A stretch of DNA of 33,769 bases from Candidatus Aminicenantota bacterium (GCA_011772425.1 WVZO01000205.1:2211-35979); one strand, 5' to 3'. Shown: positions 7,447 to 15,455, counted from the stretch's first letter. Notes: generated by a model from the sequence alone, not told the origin. Translations and numbers: made by a program.

Positions 7447-7708
7447 ATAGAATCACTCCTTCTTGCTTAACAATTTCAACGAATTTTGATGCTCCGGAAA
7501 GGTCTATGACATCAACTGGTTTTGATAAAGAGAGCATGAGATCGCCGTAAAAGCTAAAAAAATCTTTTGGCGGGACACCCTCAACGGCTATGTCGATATC
7601 ACGACTTTCTTTATCTGGCGAAAGGCTGGAGCCAAAGAGCAGCACACGCCTGGCCTTGTACTTTTTGGAAATTTTCATTATTATTTTTTTATCATATTCC
7701 GAAATCAT
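7439..7708 (-). CDS. MntA-like minimal nucleotidyltransferase (antitoxin)
   Basis: The 89-residue protein has the nucleotidyltransferase signature GSSLSPDKESRDIDIAV (Gly26-Ser27, Asp37 and Asp39) and a later Asp66 in VDVIDL. That gives the three metal-binding carboxylates of the minimal MNT family, and the length is normal. MntA proteins neutralise the HEPN toxin HepT by AMP transfer to it. Here the toxin gene downstream is reduced to about 20 codons, so this is an orphan antitoxin or has another target. A perfect TATAAT on the minus strand (7720-7715) lies so close to the start that the transcript would be nearly leaderless; the -35 match is poor. No Shine-Dalgarno site is seen. Confidence 0.82.
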   Translation of the reverse strand: MISEYDKKIIMKISKKYKARRVLLFGSSLSPDKESRDIDIAVEGVPPKDFFSFYGDLMLSLSKPVDVIDLSGASKFVEIVKQEGVILYG

Positions 7709-7760
7709 AGGTAAATTATACCATTAACAAAGAATTTATTCCATTAATAAAAATAGGAAA

Positions 7761-7803
7761 AAGGTGCCAGGTAAATAATTTACCAAGTAAATAATTTAAC
7801 ACC
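7761..7803 (+). repeat. GGTGCCAGG repeat with internal AT-rich double unit
   Basis: AAGGTGCCAG is followed by two similar units, GGTAAATAATTTACC and AGTAAATAATTTAAC, and ends in ACC, so the outer bases form AGGTG...CACCT. The last TTAACA is the -35 box of the next gene's promoter. Confidence 0.5.
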
Positions 7804-7824
7804 TGTATCTTGAAATCATATAAT
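7796..7824 (+). promoter_or_regulatory. Sigma70-type promoter for the acyltransferase gene
   Basis: TTAACA (7796-7801) and perfect TATAAT (7819-7824) are 17 bases apart. Transcription near 7831 would leave a leader of only about 13 bases before ATG 7844, with no Shine-Dalgarno site. The -35 box lies in the repeat. Confidence 0.62.
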
Positions 7825-7843
7825 GAGTTGTGTATATTAAAGA

Positions 7844-9019
7844 ATGCCATATAAAAATGATAAAATAAGCCTCCCGGCACAAAAAGGAGAACGGTTATTA
7901 TCGATTGACGCCCTGAGGGGATTTATTATGGCCATTATGGCCATTGATCATGCCAGCTTTTTCATCAGCAAGGTGCATGCTGAAGAATTCTGGGGGATAT
8001 CCTTACCTGGATACGATCATATCCTGACATTCATCACCCGGTTTATTACCCATATATGTGCGCCGGGATTCTTCTTTTTGCTGGGAGTATCAATGGCTCT
8101 TTTTGCCAGATCAAGAAGAAAAGCTGGCTGGACTGAAAAGAAAATATTTCGATATTTTGCCTTTCGGGGACTTTTACTCATCATGCTGCAGATGTTCATT
8201 GAAAATCCTGCCTGGTTTATTGGCTTGCTTCAAAGCCCGGGCTTAATAATCAATCCACCGGGAGGAGGTGGGGCGGTCTATTTCCACTTTGGTGTCTTAT
8301 ACGGTCTTGGGGCAGCTATGATAATATGGGCAATGTTGCTGCGTCTTGGGAGATATTTTTATATCCTATTCAGCATAGGGGCCATCCTGGTTCCCCAATT
8401 CTTAATACCTTCTTCCGCAGCCTCTTCCCATCTTTTTTCACCACTCCTGCGGTTGTTGCTGATACCCGGTCAAACCGGACATATGCAGGTTTTTTATTCC
8501 ATTCTTCCCTGGTTGGGGTTGACCGGTTTGGGTCTGGCCTTCGGTGAACTTCTGGAAGAGAATCGCAAACAGGCATCACGGGCGGCACTTTTTTGTTCTA
8601 TTGTATCTTTTTTTCTTTTTGTGGTGATTCGTGTCCTGGGTGGGTTCGGTAATATTCATCCCCCCTCCGGTCATGATCTCATATCTTTTCTCAATATGAC
8701 CAAATACCCGGCCAGTCTGAGTTTCATTTTGATTACCATGACCGTCAACCTGATAATGTTTGTCTTCTTTGAGCGATTTATTGAGCGCTTAGGAATATTT
8801 AAGAAATTTCTTCTCACGTTGGGACGGGCAGCCCTGTTTTTTTACATCCTGCATTTATACCTTTTTGCCTTCATGGGATTCTTTTTCCCTAACGGTCTCA
8901 AATTAGAACTAATGTACCTTTTCTGGTTGATGGGATTGCTGATATTGTATCCTCTGTGCCGCTGGTACGGCAACTTCAAACAAACAACCTCTTTGGAATC
9001 CTTCTGGAGATTTTTTTAA
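7844..9019 (+). CDS. DUF1624/HGSNAT-like membrane acyltransferase
   Basis: The protein has 391 residues and about ten hydrophobic segments from residue 25 to the end. It opens with RLLSIDALRGFIMAIMAIDH (about 17-36), the hallmark of the heparan-alpha-glucosaminide N-acetyltransferase catalytic family (DUF1624/COG3503). The family moves acyl groups across or at the membrane onto sugars or other acceptors; the substrate here cannot be told. RSRRKAGWTEKKIFRYFAFR (about 88-107) is a cytoplasmic basic loop. The gene is single, with its own promoter, and is convergent with the kinase gene downstream. The start is the first ATG after the predicted short leader. Confidence 0.82.
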   Translation: MPYKNDKISLPAQKGERLLSIDALRGFIMAIMAIDHASFFISKVHAEEFWGISLPGYDHILTFITRFITHICAPGFFFLLGVSMALFARSRRKAGWTEKKIFRYFAFRGLLLIMLQMFIENPAWFIGLLQSPGLIINPPGGGGAVYFHFGVLYGLGAAMIIWAMLLRLGRYFYILFSIGAILVPQFLIPSSAASSHLFSPLLRLLLIPGQTGHMQVFYSILPWLGLTGLGLAFGELLEENRKQASRAALFCSIVSFFLFVVIRVLGGFGNIHPPSGHDLISFLNMTKYPASLSFILITMTVNLIMFVFFERFIERLGIFKKFLLTLGRAALFFYILHLYLFAFMGFFFPNGLKLELMYLFWLMGLLILYPLCRWYGNFKQTTSLESFWRFF

Positions 9020-9086
9020 TTGACATTAACCTACGGTCTCAGATAACCTTTCGCTTCTTTCTAAAAGTGTAAATGTGGTAAAAAAT

Positions 9087-9103
9087 AAAAAAGGTGCCAG
9101 GTC
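9087..9103 (+). repeat. Dispersed GGTGCCAGG repeat copy between convergent genes
   Basis: AAAAAAGGTGCCAGGTC lies in the 121-base gap between the acyltransferase and kinase stops. No terminator hairpin was recognised in the gap. Confidence 0.5.
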
Positions 9104-9140
9104 CCCTAAATTGCCCTATATCTGAGTTTGACTCCTTTTT

Positions 9141-10739
9141 TTAGCTGTCCAGGATTAATCTTATTTTTTGTGACAGATCCTTCACGCGAAAGGGTTTCTG
9201 GATAAAACCGCTGCAGCCCCGTTCCAATATTCCGGCTGCCTGGCCTTCAAGACTATATCCGGTTGAAAGGAGAACCTTTATATCGGGATTAATTTTTTTC
9301 AACAGGTCAAAGGTTTCCCCACCACCCATGCCCGGCATAATCATATCCAGGATGACGATGTCGATCCCGTCTTTGTTTTTTTCGTAAATCTCTATTGCCT
9401 CTTTTCCACTTTTGGCTGTTAAGACTGTATATCCCATTTTGTTCAATAATTTCTCCCCAACATCAAGAAAAATATTCTCATCATCGACAAGAAGGACGGT
9501 TTCCCTACCTTCTAATATCCTTTCAGGTAATTTCTTTTCTTTTACGATTTCCTTTTGGGAAGCTGGTAGATAGATATAGAAGGTGGTTCCTTTACCTTTT
9601 TCGCTGTGTACTTGAATAAATCCGCCGTGATTCTTAATAATGCCGTAAACTGAAGCCAATCCCAATCCCGTACCCCGGCCCATTTTTTTGGTAGTAAAAA
9701 ATGGTTCGAATATCCTCTGTCGTGTCTTTTCATCCATGCCGATCCCGGTATCCGTAATAGAGGTCTTGACATAATTGCCCGGTTTCAGGTTATAGGGTTT
9801 CACCTCCTTCTCATTAAGCGTTACATTTTCAGTTTGGATATAGATATTTCCACCCCCGGGCATTGCATGCCAGGCATTAACATATAGATTCACCAGCACT
9901 TGTTCAAGCTGGCCCCGGTCCACTTCTACCGGCCGGAGGGCCGTATCATATTTTTCATGAATGCTGATTTCTTTCCTGGCACGACTGAACATTTCAGAGC
10001 TCTTTTTGATTATCTCGTTCAAGTTAGTGGGTTTGGTTTCATATTTTCCACCCATGGCAAAACCTAAAAGCTGTTTGGTAAGTTCAGCTCCTCTTTGCAC
10101 GCATTGTTCGATGTTTTTTAATTCGCTGTAATGGGGATGGTTGGAGTCTGCGTTTAATAGTATGAGCGATACATTTCCCATGATCCCCATAAGCAAGTTG
10201 TTAAAGTCATGGGCAATGCCGCCGGCCATGGTACCGATGGCTTCCATTTTCTGTGCGTTCAGGAGTTGGGTTTCCAGTTCCTTTTTTCTATCCTCTGCCC
10301 GTTTACGTTCGGCCAATTCGTGTTGAACCTCCTGGAGCAACTGCCTGTTCTCTATTACCAGGTGCTGCTTTTCCATGACTTCCCTGATGGTGGATAACAC
10401 CTCATCCATGTTCAAGGGTTTGGTGATGTAGAAGGAAGCCCCTTGATTCAGGGCAGATATCGCGGTTTCCAGGGAGGCATGAGCAGTCACCATGATCATG
10501 ACCATATCAGGATGTATTTCCTTTAACGGCGCTAACAATTCGATTCCTTTCATATCCGGGAGCTTGATGTCCAGCAGCACCACATTGAAAAATCTTTTTT
10601 GTGCTTTTTTTATGGCTTCATTTCCGGTGCCGGCAGTCTCTATTTCATAGCCTTTCCTTTTAAATATGAGCGTTAGGCTTTTACGGGTATTTTCGTCGTC
10701 ATCGACGATCAGGATGCTGGCTTCCGCTTTCTTTTTCAT
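9141..10739 (-). CDS. Hybrid histidine kinase: receiver - HisKA/HATPase - receiver
   Basis: The 532-residue soluble protein has a receiver domain at 8-125 (acidic Asp13/14, phospho-acceptor Asp57 in LLDIKLP, Lys107 in ITKPL), then a coiled coil (125-165). The HisKA box follows with His177 in [10 protein letters not shown], the type found in many environmental hybrid kinases. The ATP-binding domain has [10 protein letters not shown] (N box, 284-293), DTGIGMD (330-336), FEPFFTTK and GRGTGLGLA (354-362). A second receiver (412-530) has Asp465 in VILDMIMPG and Lys in FIQKPF. There is no membrane or PAS sensor. Signal entry probably runs through the N-terminal receiver or the HAMP-like protein whose gene overlaps the start (ATGA). 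The partner output is unknown. Confidence 0.92.
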   Translation of the reverse strand: MKKKAEASILIVDDDENTRKSLTLIFKRKGYEIETAGTGNEAIKKAQKRFFNVVLLDIKLPDMKGIELLAPLKEIHPDMVMIMVTAHASLETAISALNQGASFYITKPLNMDEVLSTIREVMEKQHLVIENRQLLQEVQHELAERKRAEDRKKELETQLLNAQKMEAIGTMAGGIAHDFNNLLMGIMGNVSLILLNADSNHPHYSELKNIEQCVQRGAELTKQLLGFAMGGKYETKPTNLNEIIKKSSEMFSRARKEISIHEKYDTALRPVEVDRGQLEQVLVNLYVNAWHAMPGGGNIYIQTENVTLNEKEVKPYNLKPGNYVKTSITDTGIGMDEKTRQRIFEPFFTTKKMGRGTGLGLASVYGIIKNHGGFIQVHSEKGKGTTFYIYLPASQKEIVKEKKLPERILEGRETVLLVDDENIFLDVGEKLLNKMGYTVLTAKSGKEAIEIYEKNKDGIDIVILDMIMPGMGGGETFDLLKKINPDIKVLLSTGYSLEGQAAGILERGCSGFIQKPFRVKDLSQKIRLILDS

Positions 10740-10993
10740 ATCATATTCATACCGGTTTTCCCCTTTCTTCCTTTTCCAGGATGTGTTTCCAAAATGGTAT
10801 TGTTACGCAAGATTTCTTCATGCGCTTCCCTGATGTCATCGATCATCATATTGAGTCCCATGGCCAGGGAATCGATATCATCGTTTTTGTCTGATAGTTC
10901 AACCTGTACGGAATAGTTTCCCTGCCCAAATTTCATAATAGCTTCGATTATCTTATCAATACGGTCTTTTCTTAATTTTTCATTTTCAGCCAC
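10736..10993 (-). CDS. Small HAMP-like signalling protein coupled to the hybrid kinase
   Basis: The protein has 85 residues with a GTG start at 10993. Residues 8-60 (DKIIEAIMKFGQGNYSVQVE, then DDIDSLAMGLNMMIDDI) have the pattern of a HAMP domain: two amphipathic helices with a G-N-Y-S connector. There is no transmembrane segment, so it would be cytoplasmic. The tail ([17 protein letters not shown]) looks unlike the coiled coil expected after HAMP and may reflect an old frameshift. The gene overlaps the kinase start by four bases. It likely acts in the same pathway, perhaps as a detached input module. The function is inferred from order and motif only. Confidence 0.6.
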   Translation of the reverse strand: MAENEKLRKDRIDKIIEAIMKFGQGNYSVQVELSDKNDDIDSLAMGLNMMIDDIREAHEEILRNNTILETHPGKGRKGKTGMNMI

Positions 10994-11073
10994 TTTAGTG
11001 CCTCTTCCTTTGTTTTAAAAAAACGAATCTCTTTCTTTTTGGGAAAACATCTTAAACGTGGGAAAGTGGCCAT
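10972..11073 (-). pseudogene. Possible remnant of a STAS/SpoIIAA-like protein C-terminus
   Basis: A 33-codon frame from ATG 11073 ends KKKEIRFFKTKEEALKWLK and overlaps the start of the HAMP-like gene. FFKTKEEALKWL is the usual last helix of STAS/SpoIIAA-like domains. The rest of such a domain is absent upstream, so I read this as a relic of a three-gene STAS - HAMP - kinase operon. It could also be chance. Confidence 0.35.
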
Positions 11074-11088
11074 GCCGTGCATGCGGTT

Positions 11089-11108
11089 GGGGTCGCCGAC
11101 CCCTTTTT
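11089..11108 (+). terminator. Terminator-like hairpin, plus orientation
   Basis: GGGGTC-GCC-GACCCC is directly followed by TTTTT, the form of an intrinsic terminator on the plus strand. No plus-strand gene precedes it; both flanking genes run on the minus strand. It may stop antisense transcription, or be incidental. Confidence 0.4.
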
Positions 11109-11164
11109 ATTAATAATTTTAGGGGATAGGCAGGAAAATGTCTTTCGGATTAGACACGTTGATA

Positions 11165-13027
11165 TTATTCAGTCTGAAAATTGCAGGTTTCCACTAAAAA
11201 TTCAATTTCCTCTTCCAGGTAGTCCCGGATGAGCAGGCTCATATATTGACCATTCTCTTTAAAGATTAAGCTCTTGTTATCCAAGTGTTGAAGCACCGCA
11301 ATAATCCCTTCCGTTGTCTCACCCGGGAAATGGGTTACAAGGTCATCCGCAGAGTGGGGAGTGTCCAGCATGTTTAAAATCTCTGCCTCTAACGGAGATA
11401 TCTTATATTGGTTAACGCCTCCCTGCCGGGAGTCATAAATATAGGTCCCGTCGTTTCTTTGGTGAAAAGTCAACCTGGGGAACTGACGGATATCTTTGGT
11501 TTGCCATCTTCTTGTCCAGTTATTTATCAACTCTTCCAGCTTTTTATAGTATTCCCCTAACAATAAATGGTGTCCCGTGTCATAATTCCTGTCTACAAAG
11601 TGGTAAGCGATCTTTGGCAGAAGCTTTTTATCATAGGGATAAATATATTCATAAGCAAGGAAAGGTGCCAGTACCAGGTTGTATTTTTCGCTGTTATTCC
11701 AGTAAATACTGAACCGGTCAATGCGTATCGGGACCAGCTTTGACGGGGGAAAAAGATGAAACACACGGGATATAATATAGATCAAACTCTCATACATGTC
11801 GGCGGTCATCCCAGGGAACCCCACCAATAAGTACCAACCCGCTAAAATACCGTATTTCACGCAGTACTTTAACATATTGATGGATTGAAAGGCGTTGGTT
11901 CCTTTATTCATCAATTCCAGGAGGGGTGTGGAAAGGGATTCGATCCCTGGCTGGATCATCTTTACCCTTGCCCGGTTTAATGCTTTCATCTCTTCTTCGT
12001 TATAATCCGACCTGGTTTCATACATGAGGAATTTGCCTTCCGGCGCCTGGACATAAGGGAGAACGTTTTTAATATAGCTCCGCGGCATAATATTATCAAC
12101 CACTCCGATATGGCTATTGTACTTCTTGAAATAGCGGTTAATCTCTTCAACAGCGATCCCGGGCCGCTTTACCCGGTATTTCAGTTGTTCTTTGTAGAAC
12201 CCGCAAAAGGTGCAGTCACCCCACCAGCATCCCCGTGATGTCTCCATAAGAATAATGGGATCTATCTTTTGGTCCAGGTGGAACCGGTGAAGACTCTCAA
12301 AAAAATCATCATAATCCAGGGAAATTTCTTCGTTAATATCAAGTTCTTCGCTTAACCATCCGACTTTCCCGATATTACTGCCGGAGAACATACCGTCAAT
12401 CGAGTTCCTGGCGATTTCATCGTTTTCCATGATTCCCCGGATGAGTCCGGGAAATGAAATCAGCCCGGACCCACAACACACATAGTCCAGGTGCGGGTAA
12501 AGTCGGATTAATGTTTCTGAGATATCTTTAAACATAGCGGCACCGCCCAGCACGGTAATAAGTTTTGGATTAATTTGTTTCAAATGCCGGCAAAAAGCCA
12601 GTGCCGGCAAAACTTCATAGGTAGCGTTTACACCAATCACGTCATAGGAGGTCAACCGGTATTTTGAAATCAACTGCCGGATAAAATCCCCTAAACCCAG
12701 CCATTTTTCTTTCATATAGGTCATTTCAGGGGAATTGACCGGTATCTCGGTGCAAAACAGACTGAAGTATTCTTCATGATTGGATTTTATCTGGTCAAAG
12801 GCTTCCTGGCGAAATACCCATTCCTTCATTAATGAACCAATAGCACCGCCGCTGATCATTTGGTATAATTGATCTCCAAAGTATTGGTAAAATTCGTGGT
12901 TTAAGTAAAACAGTTGAACCTCGATGTTTTCCTTGAAGATTTCTTTTAAACGGCCTTTGATCTGGGTAAGCCCTAAACCGGGATATTGAGGCAAAATAAA
13001 GGGAACCACTAGAAGAGCTATTTTCAT
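11165..13027 (-). CDS. B12-binding radical SAM protein, RiPP-maturation type
   Basis: The protein has 620 residues from ATG 13027, preferred to ATG 13060 because AGGAGG (13040-13035) precedes it at ideal spacing. Residues 1-205 fit a cobalamin-binding domain (GLTQIKGRLKEI near 19, ITVLGGAAMF at 157-166, DYVCCGSGLISFPGLI at 181-196). METSRGCWWGDCTFCGFY (261-278) is the cluster-binding loop with Cys267, Cys272 and Cys275. The CWWG form is typical of RiPP maturation radical SAM protein 1 (TIGR03975, related to C-methyltransferases), although spacing here is C-x4-C-x2-C. IQPGIESLSTPLLELMNKG and GWYLLVGFPG are normal core motifs. The last 100 residues resemble a small winged-helix or PqqD-like domain. 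No precursor peptide gene is visible beside it. It has its own promoter. Confidence 0.82.
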   Translation of the reverse strand: MKIALLVVPFILPQYPGLGLTQIKGRLKEIFKENIEVQLFYLNHEFYQYFGDQLYQMISGGAIGSLMKEWVFRQEAFDQIKSNHEEYFSLFCTEIPVNSPEMTYMKEKWLGLGDFIRQLISKYRLTSYDVIGVNATYEVLPALAFCRHLKQINPKLITVLGGAAMFKDISETLIRLYPHLDYVCCGSGLISFPGLIRGIMENDEIARNSIDGMFSGSNIGKVGWLSEELDINEEISLDYDDFFESLHRFHLDQKIDPIILMETSRGCWWGDCTFCGFYKEQLKYRVKRPGIAVEEINRYFKKYNSHIGVVDNIMPRSYIKNVLPYVQAPEGKFLMYETRSDYNEEEMKALNRARVKMIQPGIESLSTPLLELMNKGTNAFQSINMLKYCVKYGILAGWYLLVGFPGMTADMYESLIYIISRVFHLFPPSKLVPIRIDRFSIYWNNSEKYNLVLAPFLAYEYIYPYDKKLLPKIAYHFVDRNYDTGHHLLLGEYYKKLEELINNWTRRWQTKDIRQFPRLTFHQRNDGTYIYDSRQGGVNQYKISPLEAEILNMLDTPHSADDLVTHFPGETTEGIIAVLQHLDNKSLIFKENGQYMSLLIRDYLEEEIEFLVETCNFQTE

Positions 13028-13073
13028 ATTTACACCTCCTTGATACGTGATGTGGGGCAAGCAGATGAATTAA

Positions 13074-13102
13074 ATTATAGCTGAAAAACCGCGGAACAGC
13101 AA
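13074..13102 (-). promoter_or_regulatory. Sigma70-type promoter for the B12 radical SAM gene
   Basis: On the minus strand TTGCTG (13102-13097) and perfect TATAAT (13079-13074) are 17 bases apart, with the ribosome binding site and ATG 13027 downstream. Confidence 0.52.
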
Positions 13103-13132
13103 TCACCAAATTTGTTACCTGAGTAAAAAGGT

Positions 13133-13184
13133 AAAAAGGTGCCAGGCAAGAAAATATTAAAAAGGTGCCAGGCAAGAAAATATT
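13133..13184 (+). repeat. Two perfect 26-base tandem copies of the GGTGCCAGGC repeat
   Basis: Each unit begins AAAAAGGTGCCAGGCAAG and ends AAAATATT (13133-13158 and 13159-13184). They lie between two divergent promoters, and the second unit ends inside the -35 box of the plus-strand promoter. Confidence 0.85.
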
Positions 13185-13211
13185 GAAATTTAATGATATT
13201 TCTTTTATAAT
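13183..13211 (+). promoter_or_regulatory. Sigma70-type promoter for the dienelactone hydrolase gene
   Basis: TTGAAA (13183-13188) and TATAAT (13206-13211) are 17 bases apart. The transcript would start near 13218, about 55 bases before the ATG at 13274. The -35 box overlaps the end of the tandem repeat. Confidence 0.65.
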
Positions 13212-13273
13212 ATCGACGTGATTAAAAACGATTTTTTCCTATCAGTCAGTCAAGGGAATAAGGAGAAAGGATC

Positions 13274-14134
13274 ATGGATCAAAAAATCATTGATTTATAC
13301 GATGAATACACGACTAACCGGCTGGACCGCCGTGGATTCCTCAAGAAATTAACTAAACTTGCTGGCGGCGCGGCTGCCGCTGTTGCTCTGCTTCCGCTGC
13401 TGGAAAATGACTATGCCCGGGCCCAGGTGGTTCCTAAGGATGATCCCGGTCTTCATACGGAATATATTAAATATCCCGGTGAAACAGGCGACGTTCGTGC
13501 ATATTTAGCCAGGCCCAAAGGGGACGCAAAGCTCCCTGGTGTAATCGTGATCCACGAAAACAGGGGTCTTAACCCCCACACCGAAGACGTTGCCAGGCGT
13601 GTTGCCCTGGAAGGATTTTTAGCGATTGCGCCGGATGCTTTGTCACCGCTGGGTGGAACCCCGGAAGACTCCAATGAGGCCCGATCGCTCATACGAAAAC
13701 TGGACAAACCTTCGACCTTAAAAAATTTTATTGCTGCGGTGAAGTACTTGAAAACGCATCCGCAAACAACAGGAAAGGTCGGATGCATGGGCTTCTGTTG
13801 GGGTGGAGGCATGACAAATCAGCTCGCCGTCCACTCGCCGGACCTGGCGGCTGCGGTTCCCTTCTATGGCAGGCAGCCTAAGGCTGAAGATGTCCCCAGG
13901 ATCAAAGCCTCCCTGCTTTGCCACTATGGGAGCCTTGATAAACGGATCAATGCAGGCATTGAAGCCTTTGAAGCAGCCCTGAAAGCCGCTTCCATTGAAT
14001 ACAAGATTTATATTTATGAAGGGGCCAGGCATGCTTTTTTCAATGACACCAGTGCTGAGCGGTATCACAAGGAGGCGGCCGAACTGGCCTGGAAACGAAC
14101 CATTGCTTTCTTCAAAGAGAAGCTTAAAAGCTAA
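13274..14134 (+). CDS. Dienelactone hydrolase family protein with Tat-like signal
   Basis: The protein has 286 residues and starts after AAGGAGAAAGG. RRGFLKKL (19-26) followed by an alanine-rich hydrophobic stretch and a YARA site (47-50) is a twin-arginine-type export signal. The hydrolase part has the family triad: nucleophile Cys175 in GFCWGGG, Asp222 in SLDKR and His253 in GARHAFF. Glu95 in HENRGL is the residue that works with the nucleophile in dienelactone hydrolase. The family opens lactone rings or cleaves related esters; the real substrate here is unknown. It is a single gene, convergent with the radical SAM gene downstream. It could instead be annotated as a general alpha/beta hydrolase. 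Confidence 0.9.
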   Translation: MDQKIIDLYDEYTTNRLDRRGFLKKLTKLAGGAAAAVALLPLLENDYARAQVVPKDDPGLHTEYIKYPGETGDVRAYLARPKGDAKLPGVIVIHENRGLNPHTEDVARRVALEGFLAIAPDALSPLGGTPEDSNEARSLIRKLDKPSTLKNFIAAVKYLKTHPQTTGKVGCMGFCWGGGMTNQLAVHSPDLAAAVPFYGRQPKAEDVPRIKASLLCHYGSLDKRINAGIEAFEAALKAASIEYKIYIYEGARHAFFNDTSAERYHKEAAELAWKRTIAFFKEKLKS

Positions 14135-14183
14135 GAAGTTAAGAGAAAGCCCTAATTTTCCACAGGCATTAGTGAAATAACTC

Positions 14184-15341
14184 TCAAAAAATCACCCTCT
14201 CCGGGTTTTGCCGGCGCCATTGGGCGGCAACCTCTGCCACGAACGGCCGGCAGTGGGTAAAGAAACGTTTATACCCGGCACACAGGTAGTTCAGTCCCGC
14301 TTCGTCATCTGGCGTCCGCAAGAAGCGATTCTTCGGGCACCCGCCATTACACATCGCCCTGACTTCACAAGCACGGCAGCAGCGGGGTAACGTATCCAAT
14401 TTGGCCTGCCCGAATGCTCTCTGTGTCGGACTCTCCAGCAGTTCCACCAAAGGAGTCTCGATAATATTCCCCAGGCAATGTTCAGCGTCCACAAAATGGT
14501 CACATGAAAAAAAGTCTCCATTGTGCTCGATAACGGGAATATCACCGCAGGTCTCCCGGAAAATACACAGCGAATGATCCTGGCCAAAAGCCGTCCTGGC
14601 AGCCTCCTCGAATATCTGTATCTTGATCCGCCCGATATCCTGGTTTATCCATTCATCGAAAATTGAACAGAGAAAAGCACCAAAGGCTTCTGCAGGCACA
14701 GTGCGGCTGCTTATGCCTCCTTCGGCTTCCGGCTGCGGCTCCACCAGGGGCAGAAAACTCACGTATGGGGCCTTGATCTGCTTGAAAAGGCGGTAAACCC
14801 GGGAGGGGTACCGGACATTATGGGCATTCACCACACACAGGATATCGGTATAGACCCCGTGCTGCTGCAAGAGTTCATACCCACGAATCGTTTGCTCGTA
14901 AGTGGGTTTTCCTCCTTTGGTGAGGCGGTATTGGTCATGCAATTCTTGCGGACCGTCCAGGCTAAGCCCCACCACAAAACCCTCTGCCGCCAAAAATCGG
15001 CACCATTCCTCATTCAGTAGGGTGCCGTTGGTCTGCATACCGTTGGTAATGCGCCAGTCAAGGGGCTGATGTTTGCGCTGCAAGGCCACAATTTTACGGA
15101 AGTAATCCAGCCCCAGGACGGTAGGTTCCCCACCATGCCAGGAAAAGCGAATCACCGGTTCGGTGCAAGCTTCGATGTGCTGGACAATGTATTCCTCCAG
15201 GATAACCTCAGGCATACGAAAGACTTCGGCCTCCGGGTAGAGATATGCTGTCTTCAGGTAGTAACAATAATGACAGTCCAGGTTGCAGATGGAGCCGATG
15301 GGTTTTACAAAAACCTGGAATATTCGGGACGCTTTATCCAT
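14184..15341 (-). CDS. Anaerobic sulfatase maturase-type radical SAM/SPASM enzyme
   Basis: The protein has 385 residues. Cys19-x3-Cys23-x2-Cys26 (CNLDCHYC) binds the SAM cluster. FSWHGGEPTVLG and MQTNGTLLN are typical of anaerobic sulfatase-maturating enzymes, which oxidise a Cys or Ser of a sulfatase to formylglycine. The C-terminal SPASM region has many cysteines (FRETCGD, NGDFFSCDHF, RCCRACEVRAMCNGGCPKNR) and includes the Asp of NGDFFSCD, the position proposed as catalytic base in this family. No sulfatase gene is in the window, so the substrate is encoded elsewhere or is another protein. The predicted leader is only about ten bases and has no Shine-Dalgarno site. Confidence 0.88.
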   Translation of the reverse strand: MDKASRIFQVFVKPIGSICNLDCHYCYYLKTAYLYPEAEVFRMPEVILEEYIVQHIEACTEPVIRFSWHGGEPTVLGLDYFRKIVALQRKHQPLDWRITNGMQTNGTLLNEEWCRFLAAEGFVVGLSLDGPQELHDQYRLTKGGKPTYEQTIRGYELLQQHGVYTDILCVVNAHNVRYPSRVYRLFKQIKAPYVSFLPLVEPQPEAEGGISSRTVPAEAFGAFLCSIFDEWINQDIGRIKIQIFEEAARTAFGQDHSLCIFRETCGDIPVIEHNGDFFSCDHFVDAEHCLGNIIETPLVELLESPTQRAFGQAKLDTLPRCCRACEVRAMCNGGCPKNRFLRTPDDEAGLNYLCAGYKRFFTHCRPFVAEVAAQWRRQNPERVIF

Positions 15342-15357
15342 TTTTATTCACAGGGAA

Positions 15358-15386
15358 ATTATAAGAAAATTATCACAATATTTCAA
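15358..15386 (-). promoter_or_regulatory. Sigma70-type promoter for the sulfatase maturase gene
   Basis: On the minus strand TTGAAA (15386-15381) and TATAAT (15363-15358) are 17 bases apart, ending 16 bases before the ATG at 15341, so the transcript is almost leaderless. Confidence 0.62.
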
Positions 15387-15416
15387 TGCTAAGAGAATAA
15401 ATCAGGAATTCTATAT

Positions 15417-15455
15417 TTTAGCCGCAAAGGCACGCAAAGGGACGCGAAGAAAATA
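15417..15455 (+). repeat. GCGAAG-rich dispersed repeat, copy 2
   Basis: TTTAGCCGCAAAGG, then CACGCAAAGGGACGCGAAG, then A-rich sequence. It is a close match, in opposite orientation, to 2673-2712. A GGTGCCC variant of the other repeat follows at 15459-15472 with a small GCCC/GGGC hairpin. Confidence 0.65.

Noticed and set aside
11660-11685. GGTGCCAGTACC inside the B12 radical SAM gene as another repeat copy
   Set aside because: It lies in conserved coding sequence without the A-run or flank of the other copies, so chance is more likely.
13133-13184. CRISPR array
   Set aside because: Two adjacent 26-base units with no spacer between them and no cas gene; it is a tandem duplication of the dispersed repeat.
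13027-13273. Cobalamin riboswitch upstream of the B12 radical SAM gene
   Set aside because: The gap is filled by two promoters and the tandem repeat; I see no B12-box-like sequence or room for the aptamer.
14820-15392. Plus-strand frames opposite the sulfatase maturase gene
   Set aside because: They are antisense shadows of a well-supported radical SAM gene and show no protein family pattern.
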